From the NCBI RefSeq assembly GCF_001435575.1, contig NZ_AZEA01000001.1:124001-188000 (forward strand): 64,000 nucleotides of DNA. The letters are read 5' to 3'. The notes beneath the pieces were generated by a model. That model did not search any database, was not told the DNA's origin, and saw only the letters and a program-made list of their open reading frames with translations. The translations under genes were made by a program, and so were the position numbers. How positions within the stretch are numbered: position 1 is the first letter of the stretch; each line of letters starts with the position of its first letter. This document shows, in pieces, positions 1-8,951 of the stretch. This stretch comes from Lentilactobacillus sunkii DSM 19904 (GTDB lineage: Bacteria; Bacillota; Bacilli; Lactobacillales; Lactobacillaceae).

Positions 1-1
1 G

Positions 2-424
2 CAAATGGGTGCCATGATGCTGATGAGTCCCATCATGATTCTTGTGTTCACTTTGACAGCCCCAGCCGGCTTGGGTATCTACTTCTTCATTGGTGGTTTG
101 TTTGCATGTCTGCAGACCTTAATTATCAATATGTATCGTCCAAGAATCCGAAAGAGTATTGCCAAGGAAAATGAAGGTAAAAAAGTGGTCACCGTTGAAG
201 ATTTGATGCCAAAGCCAACACCGGCTACCACTGATTCAAAGTCGTCAGGACCTAGCGTTCATGAACGAAACCGACAACGAAACACCGGTAAACAACAAGT
301 CAACCGTAAACTGGCAAAAACGCCCGTTCAGGAATCAAAACCTACATCGGTGCCATCCAAGGATGATAAGCCACAACCAAGGAAGCCCCGAAACGCTGGT
401 AAACAACAGCGTCACCACAAATAG
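2..424 (+). CDS. yidC: YidC/Oxa1-family membrane protein insertase, C-terminal part (cut by window start)
   Basis: YidC inserts and folds membrane proteins alone or with the Sec translocon. Only the last ~140 residues are here; the frame is open to the first base, so the gene begins upstream. Visible are two hydrophobic stretches with the Pro/Gly-rich turn APAGLGIYFF typical of the last YidC transmembrane segments, then NMYRPRIRK and a long Lys/Arg/Gln-rich cytosolic tail ending QQRHHK. A basic tail of this kind is known in Gram-positive YidC2/OxaA2 proteins, where it helps ribosome contact; assigning this copy to that subtype is inference. A terminator hairpin follows directly. Confidence 0.85.
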   Translation, partial: QMGAMMLMSPIMILVFTLTAPAGLGIYFFIGGLFACLQTLIINMYRPRIRKSIAKENEGKKVVTVEDLMPKPTPATTDSKSSGPSVHERNRQRNTGKQQVNRKLAKTPVQESKPTSVPSKDDKPQPRKPRNAGKQQRHHK

Positions 425-435
425 CAGCAATGCAT

Positions 436-463
436 AAACACATCCCAACAGATGTGTTTTTTT
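436..463 (+). terminator. Rho-independent terminator of yidC
   Basis: A 9-bp stem (AAACACATC / GATGTGTTT) with a 6-nt loop is followed by a run of T, 12 bases after the yidC stop. Confidence 0.85.
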
Positions 464-562
464 ATACCCCAAAATTGCATTTACATAAAACTACACCAAA
501 AAGATTGCGATAAATGGTAGGATATTGATGTATATTTTTCAAGAAAAGAGCTGTGAACAATT

Positions 563-2419
563 ATGAATCAAATATCACTGCTGATTATCCTATTAGCGGC
601 ACTCGTCATCCCATTGGCAATGGCACGTTTTCGAATAACGTTTCTGCCAACCGCAGTGGTGGAAATTATTGTAGGTGTTTTCCTTGGCCCCTCACTTTTT
701 AATTGGATTACCACATCCGATACACTCAGTATTCTCCAAAACGTCGGTGTCATATTCCTGCTGTTCTTGAGCGGAATGGAAATTGACTTCAGCTTGTTCA
801 AAACGAAGCCGCAGGAACTCTCACCTCTTGAGCAAAAGGCCCGCCACAATCAGCCAAAACACTCAGTCCTCCAAATTGCGTTGATTGCTTACGCATCGAT
901 TGTAGCGATGTCGCTGGTGATGGCTGCTGTCTTGAAACTGTCACATCTCTTTTCAGATATCTGGCTGGCGGCAATTTTGTTCATGACGATTTCACTTGGC
1001 ATTGTCATCGCGGGATTAAAGGAAAAAGAACTCCTCAGCAAACCATTTGGGCAAACAATTCTGCTAATTGCAGCTTTAGGTGAAGTAGTACCCATGGTAG
1101 GCTTGACTTTCTATGCATCCGCTTACAGCCCGCATTCAAAGTCTTTATGGCTGATCTTACTCATTTTGGTTGTTGCTGCTTTATTATTTTGGCGTTTTAA
1201 AGCATTCTTCCATTTCTTTGATCAAATCAACAAGTCAACCACCCAGGTGGATATCCGGTTATCGTTTTTCATGATCGTTACCCTTGTTACTGTTGCTGAA
1301 TCGGTTGGTGCAGAAGGCATTTTGGGAGCATTTTTAGCAGGAATTGTCATCAAACTATTAGAACCCCATGAAGAAACCAAGGTTCGGTTGGATGCTATCG
1401 GTTATGGCTTCTTTATTCCCATTTTCTTCATCATGAGCGGTGTCAATTTAAACTTGCGACAGTTAATTGGTAACCCCCATACACTGCTGATGATTCCCGT
1501 CATTTTCATTGGTTATGTCATGGCAAAAAGTTTGCTGTTTTTTGCACTAAGGCTGCGTTTCAAAAATGCTAATGCAATCGCCGGGACAGCAATGTCTGTG
1601 ACAACAATTACCGTTGTGCTGGCCGTTTTACAGGTTGCCGGACATCTCCATCGAATCACCAATCAGCAGTCTGGAGCATTTCTTTTGTCGGCAGTCATTA
1701 CCTGTATCTTTGGCCCGATGATTTTTAACAAGTTATATTCTTCCGAAGCTGCGGATCTCAAAAAGGCGACGGTTCACTTCATTGGGACTAATTTAACAAC
1801 CGTTCCAGTTGCTCAACAGTTAGCAAAAAGTTGGTATGAAGTAACCATGTACACCAACAACCAGCATAATTACCGTGCGTTTAATAGTGAAACAAGGATC
1901 CACCTTCTAGACAGTCTGGATCCTCAATTTATGATTCAAAATGGCGTCTTTGATGCTGATGTCGTTGTACTGGGACAGGTCAATTCCGAAAAAAATTATG
2001 AACTTGCGAAAATAGCTAAAAATTATGGTGTACGACGAGTGATCGTCAGATTTGAGGATCGAAACATCCTCGATGAACGGCGCGACGAGCTTAATAAACT
2101 TGGTGTTGAGCTATATAACACTCCTGACGTCAATATCAGTATGCTCCGTGCGTTAATTGAAGCTCCGTCCACAATGAGACTGATGACCTCAACCGACTCC
2201 AGTGTTTATGAAGTTGCACTCAAGAACAGCCGCTATGCTGATATCCAGGTTCGAAACATTCCCTTTATTGACAAAATTACCATCACGCAAATCTATCGTG
2301 ATAAACGTTTCATCCGTCCATCCGGTGGCACATCTTTGAAACTGAACGATCGAATCATCTTCACCAGCAGTAAAAGTGAAGCCCCTGAGGTTCGGCGTGA
2401 ACTTGGAAAATTGAATTAA
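563..2419 (+). CDS. CPA2-family monovalent cation/proton antiporter with RCK domains (KefB/YbaL type)
   Basis: A likely membrane K+ or Na+/proton antiporter of 618 residues. Residues 1 to about 390 are a dozen hydrophobic segments of the Na_H_Exchanger fold, including LFLSGMEIDFSLFK and GAEGILGAFLAGIVIKLLEP, which match conserved CPA2 stretches. About 400-510 looks like a TrkA-N (RCK) nucleotide-binding domain (FIGTNLTTVPVAQQL), though the Gly-rich loop is degenerate. The last ~80 residues form a TrkA-C domain (FIDKITITQIYRDKRFIRPSG) of the sort that binds nucleotides such as c-di-AMP in Firmicutes. Substrate ion and ligand cannot be told from sequence. It stands alone between yidC and a convergent two-component operon. 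Confidence 0.85.
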   Translation: MNQISLLIILLAALVIPLAMARFRITFLPTAVVEIIVGVFLGPSLFNWITTSDTLSILQNVGVIFLLFLSGMEIDFSLFKTKPQELSPLEQKARHNQPKHSVLQIALIAYASIVAMSLVMAAVLKLSHLFSDIWLAAILFMTISLGIVIAGLKEKELLSKPFGQTILLIAALGEVVPMVGLTFYASAYSPHSKSLWLILLILVVAALLFWRFKAFFHFFDQINKSTTQVDIRLSFFMIVTLVTVAESVGAEGILGAFLAGIVIKLLEPHEETKVRLDAIGYGFFIPIFFIMSGVNLNLRQLIGNPHTLLMIPVIFIGYVMAKSLLFFALRLRFKNANAIAGTAMSVTTITVVLAVLQVAGHLHRITNQQSGAFLLSAVITCIFGPMIFNKLYSSEAADLKKATVHFIGTNLTTVPVAQQLAKSWYEVTMYTNNQHNYRAFNSETRIHLLDSLDPQFMIQNGVFDADVVVLGQVNSEKNYELAKIAKNYGVRRVIVRFEDRNILDERRDELNKLGVELYNTPDVNISMLRALIEAPSTMRLMTSTDSSVYEVALKNSRYADIQVRNIPFIDKITITQIYRDKRFIRPSGGTSLKLNDRIIFTSSKSEAPEVRRELGKLN

Positions 2420-2424
2420 AACAC

Positions 2425-2478
2425 AAAAAACGTTGAAACAAAATGAGTTGTTTGATCTCATAATCCTTCAGCGTTTTT
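2425..2478. terminator. Bidirectional terminator between antiporter and histidine kinase
   Basis: An inverted repeat (AAAAACGTTGAA / TTCAGCGTTTTT, one G-T pair) with an inner TGAG/CTCA stem. A-rich on the left and T-rich on the right, it can serve both convergent genes; the right arm overlaps the histidine kinase stop codon. Confidence 0.75.
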
Positions 2479-4102
2479 AATTTGTTTTAGAGTTATCATC
2501 TTGTGAATCGTGTGGCTGCTGGTTTGGCTTCTCCTTGGAAGTATCCAAGATACCTTCCGGCAGCTCTGAATTATCTTCAGAATCCGGCGTTTTAGACTCG
2601 TCATCGGGTTCTTCCTCCGGCATATTCTGCATGATAGGAAGATTGATTTGAAAGATAGAACCATATCCCAAAGAGCTCTCAATCCAAATATTACCGTGGT
2701 AAGCTTCAATCAGCCGGTGAGCAATTGAAAGGCCGAGCCCGTTACCACCTTTGTCCCGACTACGTGCTTTATCAACACGGTAAAATCTATTGAAGACCTT
2801 TTGCTTATCAGCTTCGGAAATTCCTTCACCAAAGTCTTGAATGGCGATGTTGACCATTGATAACGACGTAGAGAGAGACAAATGAACTTCCTTACGTTTG
2901 GTTGAATACTTGATGGCATTGTCCAAAAGAATGACCAGAACCTGTTCCAAATGATTACGATAAATTTTAACGTAAACATCGTTGTGAGTGTCATCATCAA
3001 AAGTAAACGTGAAATCAGGATGAATCATTTTGAAATCGTTGTACACCTGTTCGAACACTTGATTAACGTCGGTTATTTCTTCACCGTAATTGATTTCAAT
3101 TTGTTCGGCGCGGGATAAATCAAGCATCTCGGAAACCAAGCTCTTCATCCGATTTGTTTCCTGAAGGGATGCCTTCAAGGATTCCTCCAGAACTTCGGGA
3201 TCATCCTTCCCCCATCGCAGGAGCATATCAATGTGGCCTTGAATAACAGCCACTGGCGTTCTTAGTTCGTGAGAAACGTCTTCAACAAATTGCTGTTGTT
3301 GATCAATATACCGCTTAGTCTGGTCCAACATACCGTTTAATAGTTCCGCCAAATCGGTTAGTTCATCATTGGATCGAAAAGCCGGAACTCTGGCATCGGA
3401 ATCGGGATCACTTTTAACTTCATTAATCGTCTTTTGAATTGAATTAATTGGCCTAAGCAATTCCTGAGCCAGAATGTAGGCAAAAATCATTGTCAATAAG
3501 ACGGAGATCATGACCAAAATGACTAAAATCACCAGTAATTTGTTTGCAGTTGCTCGATAATTATCCAACTTATCCGTAACCTGAGCATAACCAATGAGCG
3601 ATCCGTTTTTCTTTGATATGAGGGGTTCAGCCCCAACCATTACCTGGCGACCATCTTGTCTGGATGTAAATATTTTTCGCTTATTTGAATTGTAGTACTT
3701 AACAGCACCTTTGCGTGATTCAAACAGCTCTTTTCCATTAACGTCGTATACGTTAACCAGAATATTATCTCTGGAAAAGTTAACAATGAGAGAATTGGAA
3801 TACAAATCATTGCCATCCGCCTGAGTCACCTGGTCATTGCTATTGGTTATCTTTGGCTTCAAGTAGTAAGCCACATCACCTTTTGACAACGGCGACGAGT
3901 AATTGGACAATCGCGACGACACAGTACTAAGTGTGTTATCAATGTGTGCCCGTTCTTGCTGCAGCAAGACATTTGTAAATCGATTAAAAATTAAAACCGA
4001 AAAAATGACAACGATCGCTAAAACGCCGATGGACGTAAAAAATGCCCACTTCCATTTTAGCGATGTCTTTCGTTTCTTTTGTTTCGTTTTGGGTTGGCTC
4101 AT
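2477..4102 (-). CDS. Sensor histidine kinase (HAMP, HisKA, HATPase_c)
   Basis: Membrane sensor of a two-component system, 541 residues. A transmembrane helix at about 18-40, an extracytoplasmic sensor domain to about 188, a second helix at about 189-212, a HAMP linker, then the dimerisation box VSHELRTPVAVIQGH with the phospho-acceptor His278. The ATP-binding domain shows the N box (LDNAIKYS) and the G2 box (GGNGLGLSIAHR). After the kinase domain comes an unusual ~45-residue acidic, Pro/Ser/Asp-rich tail ending KPNQQPHDSQDDNSKTN, absent from a minimal kinase. It overlaps its response regulator by 4 bp, so the two are translationally coupled. The architecture is ArlS/YkoH-like; the signal is unknown. 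Confidence 0.93.
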   Translation of the reverse strand: MSQPKTKQKKRKTSLKWKWAFFTSIGVLAIVVIFSVLIFNRFTNVLLQQERAHIDNTLSTVSSRLSNYSSPLSKGDVAYYLKPKITNSNDQVTQADGNDLYSNSLIVNFSRDNILVNVYDVNGKELFESRKGAVKYYNSNKRKIFTSRQDGRQVMVGAEPLISKKNGSLIGYAQVTDKLDNYRATANKLLVILVILVMISVLLTMIFAYILAQELLRPINSIQKTINEVKSDPDSDARVPAFRSNDELTDLAELLNGMLDQTKRYIDQQQQFVEDVSHELRTPVAVIQGHIDMLLRWGKDDPEVLEESLKASLQETNRMKSLVSEMLDLSRAEQIEINYGEEITDVNQVFEQVYNDFKMIHPDFTFTFDDDTHNDVYVKIYRNHLEQVLVILLDNAIKYSTKRKEVHLSLSTSLSMVNIAIQDFGEGISEADKQKVFNRFYRVDKARSRDKGGNGLGLSIAHRLIEAYHGNIWIESSLGYGSIFQINLPIMQNMPEEEPDDESKTPDSEDNSELPEGILDTSKEKPNQQPHDSQDDNSKTN

Positions 4103-4785
4103 GAGCGCATCACGTACCCCGTGCCTCTAACTGTTTGAATATAACTGTTCTCGCCTGGGCGATCAATCTTGTTTCGCAGGTATCGGATATACACATCCAC
4201 CACATTGGTTTCAACTTCCGAATCATATCCCCAAACCTTGGTAAGCAGCACATCCCGTGCCAAAACAACGTCGACATTCTCCATCAAAGTGAGTAATAGT
4301 TCATATTCACGTTTTGTGAGATTGATCACATCGTCTCCTCGGCGAACAATTCGACTTTCTTTTTCGATAGTCAGGTCTTTAAATGTCACTGATTTTTTAT
4401 TGCTCTTTTGTTGATCATTTTCAATTTGGATTCGACGAAGCAATGCCCGAATTCGTGCCAATAATTCTTCAATGGCAAATGGCTTAACGATATAGTCATC
4501 CGCACCGTGATCAAATCCAGAAACGCGGTCAATCACAGAATCACGCGCAGTCATCATAATAATTGGTGTGTTTTTCTTTTCACGTAATCGACGGGCAACT
4601 TCCATTCCATTAAGCTCTGGCAGCATTAAATCAAGTAAAATAACATCAAAGTTTTCATCCAATGCTGCCTGCAAACCAGTTCGGCCATTGAGTTCAACCT
4701 GGGTATCGTAACCTTCGTGCTTTAATTCCAATTCAACGAATCGGGCTAAATTCTTTTCGTCTTCAATAATCAAAATTCGACTCAT
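4099..4785 (-). CDS. OmpR/PhoB-family response regulator (ArlR-like)
   Basis: A 228-residue DNA-binding response regulator and partner of the overlapping kinase gene. The receiver domain (1 to ~115) has the acidic pocket E8/D9, phospho-acceptor D52 (VILLDLMLPELNG), the Thr in MMTARDS and the Lys in DYIVKPF. The winged-helix output domain (about 130-228) ends with the OmpR signature ETNVVDVYIRYLRNKI...VRGTGYVMRS. ArlR/CsrR-like regulators in Firmicutes control surface, adhesion or stress genes, but no target is visible here. A palindrome frames the likely promoter upstream. Confidence 0.93.
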   Translation of the reverse strand: MSRILIIEDEKNLARFVELELKHEGYDTQVELNGRTGLQAALDENFDVILLDLMLPELNGMEVARRLREKKNTPIIMMTARDSVIDRVSGFDHGADDYIVKPFAIEELLARIRALLRRIQIENDQQKSNKKSVTFKDLTIEKESRIVRRGDDVINLTKREYELLLTLMENVDVVLARDVLLTKVWGYDSEVETNVVDVYIRYLRNKIDRPGENSYIQTVRGTGYVMRS

Positions 4786-4850
4786 AAATGATCAGCTCTC
4801 CTATAAAATATCTTAATTTGTTTATTAGTAACGTAGAAACCTTTTAACAT

Positions 4851-4880
4851 AACTCTCATTTTACCATAATTATGAGAGTT
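4851..4880 (-). promoter_or_regulatory. Extended -10 promoter framed by a 9-bp inverted repeat, upstream of the response regulator
   Basis: On the minus strand an extended -10 element TGGTAAAAT (4858-4866) lies inside a perfect inverted repeat AACTCTCAT / ATGAGAGTT with a 12-base spacer. A symmetrical site over the -10 region is a good candidate operator. Autoregulation is an inference. Confidence 0.5.
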
Positions 4881-4966
4881 TAAGGGTTTTACTTTGCCAA
4901 AACTTATAAAAGTAGTAAACAATTGGAAATTATTTTCAAGTTTTGAACATTTGTGTAGATTTTCAC

Positions 4967-4995
4967 TTGCCAACGCCGCCTTTCCTGTTTATAAT
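4967..4995 (+). promoter_or_regulatory. Sigma-A type promoter of the alcohol dehydrogenase gene
   Basis: TTGCCA (4967-4972), a 17-base spacer and a perfect TATAAT (4990-4995), about 40 bases before the start codon. Confidence 0.85.
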
Positions 4996-5037
4996 AAGCT
5001 TGTTTGAAAATATATTACAAAAAGGATGATTAAACCT

Positions 5038-6054
5038 ATGAAAGCTGCTGTTGTTAGAGATCCAGTCGATGGATATGTCGATATTAAAGATGTTACTCTT
5101 CGCCCAATCCACCAAGGTGAAGCTTTAGTTAAAGTTGAATATTGTGGATTATGTCACACGGATCTTCACGTTGCCGAAGGAGACTTTGGTAAGGTTCCTG
5201 GCCGAATTATTGGTCATGAAGGTGTTGGTAAAGTTATCCAAGTTGCAGATGACGTCACTAATTTAAAGATTGGTGATCGAGTATCAATCGCCTGGTTCTT
5301 CAAAGGCTGTGGCCATTGTGAGTATTGCATCACTGGTCGTGAAACTCTTTGCCGCAACGTTCAAAATTCTGGATACACCGTCGACGGCGCAATGGCTGAA
5401 GAAGTTATTGTTCCTGCAGACTATGCCGTTAAAGTTCCTGAAGGCCTTGATCCAGTTGAAGCCACTTCATTAACTTGTGCCGGTGTAACGATGTACAAAG
5501 CCCTTAAAGTTGGTGAAACTCGTCCAGGTCAGTGGGTTGAAGTTGTCGGCTGTGGTGGTTTGGGTAACCTTGCCGTTCAGTATGCTCATAACGTTTTTGG
5601 TGCTCATGTTGTTGCCGTTGATGGTAATGAGCAAAAGCTGCAAGCTGCCCGAGATAACGGTGCAGAAATTACAATCAATCGTCATGACCCAGATGTTGCC
5701 GACCAAATCCAAAAGAAAGTTGGCGGTGTTCATAACGCACAAATCACTGCCGTTACAACAGATGCATTCACCACTTCAGTTAATGCTTTACGTCCAGATG
5801 GTAAATTGGTTGCCGTTGCCCTTCCAAAGGGTGATATGGCATTGAACATCGACAAGACTGTTCTAGATGGCATTCAAGTTGCCGGTTCCCTTGTTGGTAC
5901 CCGACAAGATCTTGCTGAAACCTTCCAATTTGGTGCTGAAGGTAAAGTTAAGCCTATCGTTCAAACTCGCCGTCTTGACGAAGTAAACGACATTATCGAT
6001 GAAATGAAAGCTAACAATATCGTTGGCCGGATGGTTGTTGATTTCACCAAGTAA
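5038..6054 (+). CDS. adhP: Zinc-dependent alcohol dehydrogenase (AdhP type)
   Basis: Medium-chain NAD-dependent alcohol/aldehyde oxidoreductase, 338 residues, the usual AdhP length. Catalytic zinc motifs CGLCHTDLH and GHEGVG, the structural-zinc cysteine cluster [15 protein letters not shown], and the Rossmann loop [14 protein letters not shown] are all present. In heterofermentative lactobacilli such an enzyme can reduce acetaldehyde to ethanol to regenerate NAD; the in vivo substrate here is inferred. I choose the ATG at 5038, since an earlier ATG at 5026 overlaps the ribosome binding site AAAGGA (5021-5026), which is well spaced only for the later one. Single-gene unit with a strong promoter and terminator. 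Confidence 0.92.
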   Translation: MKAAVVRDPVDGYVDIKDVTLRPIHQGEALVKVEYCGLCHTDLHVAEGDFGKVPGRIIGHEGVGKVIQVADDVTNLKIGDRVSIAWFFKGCGHCEYCITGRETLCRNVQNSGYTVDGAMAEEVIVPADYAVKVPEGLDPVEATSLTCAGVTMYKALKVGETRPGQWVEVVGCGGLGNLAVQYAHNVFGAHVVAVDGNEQKLQAARDNGAEITINRHDPDVADQIQKKVGGVHNAQITAVTTDAFTTSVNALRPDGKLVAVALPKGDMALNIDKTVLDGIQVAGSLVGTRQDLAETFQFGAEGKVKPIVQTRRLDEVNDIIDEMKANNIVGRMVVDFTK

Positions 6055-6071
6055 TTCTTAATATAAAAACT

Positions 6072-6111
6072 AAGGGCTCATACGAAATAAATTTTCGTAT
6101 GAGCCCTTTTT
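6072..6111 (+). terminator. Strong terminator after adhP
   Basis: A long perfect hairpin (AAGGGCTCATACGAAA / TTTCGTATGAGCCCTT) followed by a T run. Confidence 0.93.
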
Positions 6112-6129
6112 GATACTAAAAAAGTGTAC

Positions 6130-6168
6130 AAAAAAACCAATTTAGAATCCATGGCGTTCTAAATTGGT
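6130..6168 (-). terminator. Terminator of the yceD-rpmF operon
   Basis: On the minus strand an 11-bp stem (CCAATTTAGAA / TTCTAAATTGG) with a 9-base loop is followed by a run of seven T, immediately after the rpmF stop. Confidence 0.9.
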
Positions 6169-6174
6169 TATTAA

Positions 6175-6351
6175 TTACTTGTTATCTTTGATAACTTTAC
6201 GGCCTTTGTAAAAGCCTGATGGTGAAACGTGATGTGGCATGGTGTATTCACCGGTCTTTGGGTCGAGGCTCAAATTAGGAGTCGTCAACTTGATGTGACC
6301 GCGACGCATGCGCTTTTTAGCTTTAGAAGTTCTACGTGCTGGTGTAGCCAT
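6175..6351 (-). CDS. rpmF: 50S ribosomal protein bL32, cysteine-free form
   Basis: A 58-residue protein of the large ribosomal subunit. The sequence starts [20 protein letters not shown] and ends [16 protein letters not shown]. Many Gram-positive L32 proteins carry two CxxC zinc pairs in the middle; this one has no cysteine at all, with [12 protein letters not shown] in their place, so it belongs to the zinc-independent (C-minus) type. The ribosome binding site is a strong AGGAGGG upstream of the ATG. It follows yceD, the classic arrangement, and is terminated directly downstream. Confidence 0.93.
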   Translation of the reverse strand: MATPARRTSKAKKRMRRGHIKLTTPNLSLDPKTGEYTMPHHVSPSGFYKGRKVIKDNK

Positions 6352-6405
6352 TCTTTTTCCCTCCTCGTAAAAATAAAATATCCACTAGTGAAATTTTAAG
6401 TCCAG

Positions 6406-6960
6406 CTATTTTGAATCGCGATTCTTAAAAAAGTTCTTCAATTCTGCCAGACGTGGATCAACAGTTTTTAATTCTGCCTTCTGCTTGCTGTAGTCATCGA
6501 CTGTCATAACATCCCAGTCGTTTCCACTTGGCATCTTTTGCCCAGCAATTTCATCAGGAGACAAGACGTGCATAGGAATGTGCAAAATAACATTATCAAC
6601 AACGGCACTCTGCATATCCACCATATCGTCTTCACCTAAAACAAAGACAACGTCATCTTTGCCATATCTTGATTCCGCAGCCTTGGAAGGAACATAGAAT
6701 TCCTCAACCTTGAAATCTAATGGCAAGTCGACAGGCGTCAACGAACGTGACGAAGGGACCACAAGCTTTCCAACGATGTGACTATCAATAATCACGTCAC
6801 CTTGATCAGCAAATGCAGTTCCTTCAATGTTAAAGTCGGATGCATCAATCACCTCATCGGCGTATCGATCCAGCAAATCGGCTTTAATGGAAAGCTTCTC
6901 ATTGAATGTGAAAGGATCAGTATCTGAGTACTTTTGCAAGTCTCTGAAGTACCATTTCAA
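6406..6960 (-). CDS. yceD: YceD family protein (DUF177)
   Basis: Conserved 184-residue protein encoded just upstream of rpmF in many bacteria, linked to 23S rRNA or large-subunit biogenesis (in plants the homologue acts in 23S processing). The start MKWYFRDLQKY and the C-terminal stretch VDPRLAELKNFF are typical of the Gram-positive family. The initiator is TTG at 6960, seven bases after a clean GGAGG; no better ATG is available. The molecular function in Firmicutes is not settled. Confidence 0.88.
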   Translation of the reverse strand: MKWYFRDLQKYSDTDPFTFNEKLSIKADLLDRYADEVIDASDFNIEGTAFADQGDVIIDSHIVGKLVVPSSRSLTPVDLPLDFKVEEFYVPSKAAESRYGKDDVVFVLGEDDMVDMQSAVVDNVILHIPMHVLSPDEIAGQKMPSGNDWDVMTVDDYSKQKAELKTVDPRLAELKNFFKNRDSK

Positions 6961-7044
6961 TATAATTCCTCCAATGCAACAAAACTTATTATACCGGCAA
7001 CAAATAGCCTTGTCAAGGTGTTTTCCTTGATAGGAGTTTACTGA

Positions 7045-8181
7045 TTATTCAATGATTATAGGATGGCGATAAAAATCTTGAGATGCGCCAGTAATCATCT
7101 GTGTCAGCATTCCCCCACGAAAGTCCATTTGAATAAAGTCGGCAACAACATCATCATTAATTTTTGTAATCAGCGGCCATTCGAGTTCACCTTTGATCTG
7201 GTTGAGGTATTTCTGACCTGTTGAATTAAACCCCAATAAGCGGATATACCCGCCTGTCAGAAGCATATCACGAGCTGCAGCATGCAGCAACACATAAACA
7301 CAAAGACGCTGAATCCGCGTATAGGTATATCGTTTGGTCTTGACCAAATGTAAAAATTCTTTAAAATTATTAGCCTTGATGGCAGCCCGCTTCAGCCGAT
7401 ACTCGATTCCTTCAGTCATTTGATATATTTCATGAAGCTTGTCAACTGGATTTTCCACCAATTCAAATCTGAGGAATGGCCAAAAGTCACTCCAGTCCAT
7501 CATCTGATTGTTGCGAATCATGTCCAACGTTGGCCTGGGAGCCACTTTTTGAATACTGGACTCTTGATGATCCTTGATGGCCTTTCGAATAGCCGTGGCA
7601 CTGGCAATGGACGCACTGAGCTCAATTTGAGTATCATCGTGCTCACTGCCCATCCGTTGCAACGGAACCAAGTCCAATGGCGACCCTGCGTCAAAGTTGG
7701 CATTAGCATAACCAAATCCTAAAACATCATTGGGTTGGTTTAAGCGAATACCGGTTTTAGAGAATAGATAGTCTTGAAAAATCGAAGCATAAGGCTTATC
7801 AAACCGTTTAAAACTGTTCTTATCTTCAGGCTGATTATCAATCAATCGTTGGTAATTCATATCAGGATGCTCGGCGCCAAATGCCAACCATTTACATCTC
7901 ATTTGAATTGCCAGGTCAACAGCACCTTTTGAGAACAAATGAGATGGCTGGACAGCACTAAAAAGTGGCAGCTCAACGACCAGATCAACGCCATTAAGCA
8001 ACGCTGATCTGGTTCGCTGCCACTTGTCAAATGCTGCAGGTTCCCCACGCTGGAGCCAATTGCCACTCATAATTGCAACACTGACATCAGCGCTGGTCTC
8101 CTTTTTGGCTTGATTCAACATATACAAATGCCCATTATGAAATGGGTTGTATTCTGAAACGATCCCGACTGCCTGGAGCAT
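7045..8181 (-). CDS. tmcAL: tRNA(Met) cytidine acetate ligase TmcAL (YlbM family)
   Basis: Predicted to form N4-acetylcytidine at the wobble base of elongator tRNA-Met using acetate and ATP. The N-terminal nucleotidyltransferase-like domain has the HxGH-type motif EYNPFHNGHLYML, and the length (378 residues) fits the family. The ATG at 8181 is preferred over the upstream in-frame TTG because AAGGAAG sits at proper distance only for the ATG. It is the last gene of a minus-strand run that begins with yqeG, a typical low-GC arrangement. Confidence 0.9.
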   Translation of the reverse strand: MLQAVGIVSEYNPFHNGHLYMLNQAKKETSADVSVAIMSGNWLQRGEPAAFDKWQRTRSALLNGVDLVVELPLFSAVQPSHLFSKGAVDLAIQMRCKWLAFGAEHPDMNYQRLIDNQPEDKNSFKRFDKPYASIFQDYLFSKTGIRLNQPNDVLGFGYANANFDAGSPLDLVPLQRMGSEHDDTQIELSASIASATAIRKAIKDHQESSIQKVAPRPTLDMIRNNQMMDWSDFWPFLRFELVENPVDKLHEIYQMTEGIEYRLKRAAIKANNFKEFLHLVKTKRYTYTRIQRLCVYVLLHAAARDMLLTGGYIRLLGFNSTGQKYLNQIKGELEWPLITKINDDVVADFIQMDFRGGMLTQMITGASQDFYRHPIIIE

Positions 8182-8195
8182 GTTTCTCAACTTCC

Positions 8196-8951
8196 TTAAT
8201 TCTTATGAGTACTGAAGAACCACCGTTTGGTTTCATCAGTAAATGGTTTTTCACCAAAATCGGTTCTTGGTGTCGTGCCGGAAAATCCGGCCTGGTCTAA
8301 CATCTTATCAATCTCTTCATGCTCATATGCCCGCTCACGATGAATTTCATTATATGCGTCATAGGCATCCTTATCTTCATTATATTGGAAGAAGTTTAAT
8401 TCATGTTCGACGGCCATTGGTGCGAAATCACCTTCATAACTCGTCCACATAAACGCTGCGTCTTCACTACGATAATTGTACATATAACCCGGATATACTT
8501 CGGTAACCTGATAAGGGGTAATCATATCAAGCATGAACTGCCCTCGTGAATTTAAGTGAGCATTAACAGCTTTAAATGTCGCCTGTAAATCAGTCTGATC
8601 AACGAGATAGTTCAGGGAGTCATCAAAACAGGTAATTATGTCATATTGATCCAACCCATCCATCGACCGCATGTCCGTTTGAATAAAAGGCACCTCAACG
8701 TTTGGTTCGCGAGATCTCTGCTCCGCAATCGTCAGCATGTCCTCAGACAAATCTGCTCCCGTAACCTGAAAGCCCATTTGAGCTAATTTAATCGCCAATC
8801 GGCCAGTTCCACAAGCAAGATCTAATATTTTCAACTCATTATTTTCTTTGCCGGTAATTCTTGCTTGACGGACAACATAAGCTGCCCAACGTTCATATAG
8901 AGTTGCATCAAATAAATCATCATAAAATTTGGCGAATTCAGTATATATCAT
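8196..8951 (-). CDS. Class I SAM-dependent methyltransferase (YqeM type)
   Basis: A 251-residue methyltransferase with motif I ILDLACGTGRLAIKLA, motif II VTGADLSEDML, and a conserved D near FDDSLNYL. It sits between rsfS and the tmcAL gene, as YqeM does in the Bacillus yqeG-yqeM cluster. Substrate unknown. The start codon at 8951 overlaps the rsfS stop (TAATG) with GGAGG upstream, so translation is coupled; the longer GTG start at 8966 would place the ribosome binding site inside the coding region. Confidence 0.88.
   Translation of the reverse strand: MIYTEFAKFYDDLFDATLYERWAAYVVRQARITGKENNELKILDLACGTGRLAIKLAQMGFQVTGADLSEDMLTIAEQRSREPNVEVPFIQTDMRSMDGLDQYDIITCFDDSLNYLVDQTDLQATFKAVNAHLNSRGQFMLDMITPYQVTEVYPGYMYNYRSEDAAFMWTSYEGDFAPMAVEHELNFFQYNEDKDAYDAYNEIHRERAYEHEEIDKMLDQAGFSGTTPRTDFGEKPFTDETKRWFFSTHKN

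Noticed and set aside
4782-4973. Possible 63-residue minus-strand ORF upstream of the response regulator
   Set aside because: Overlaps the promoter and leader of that gene; low-complexity, no ribosome binding site, not a plausible protein.
5026-5037. Earlier ATG for the alcohol dehydrogenase
   Set aside because: It overlaps the ribosome binding site itself; the ATG at 5038 is properly spaced and gives the usual N-terminus MKAAVVRD.
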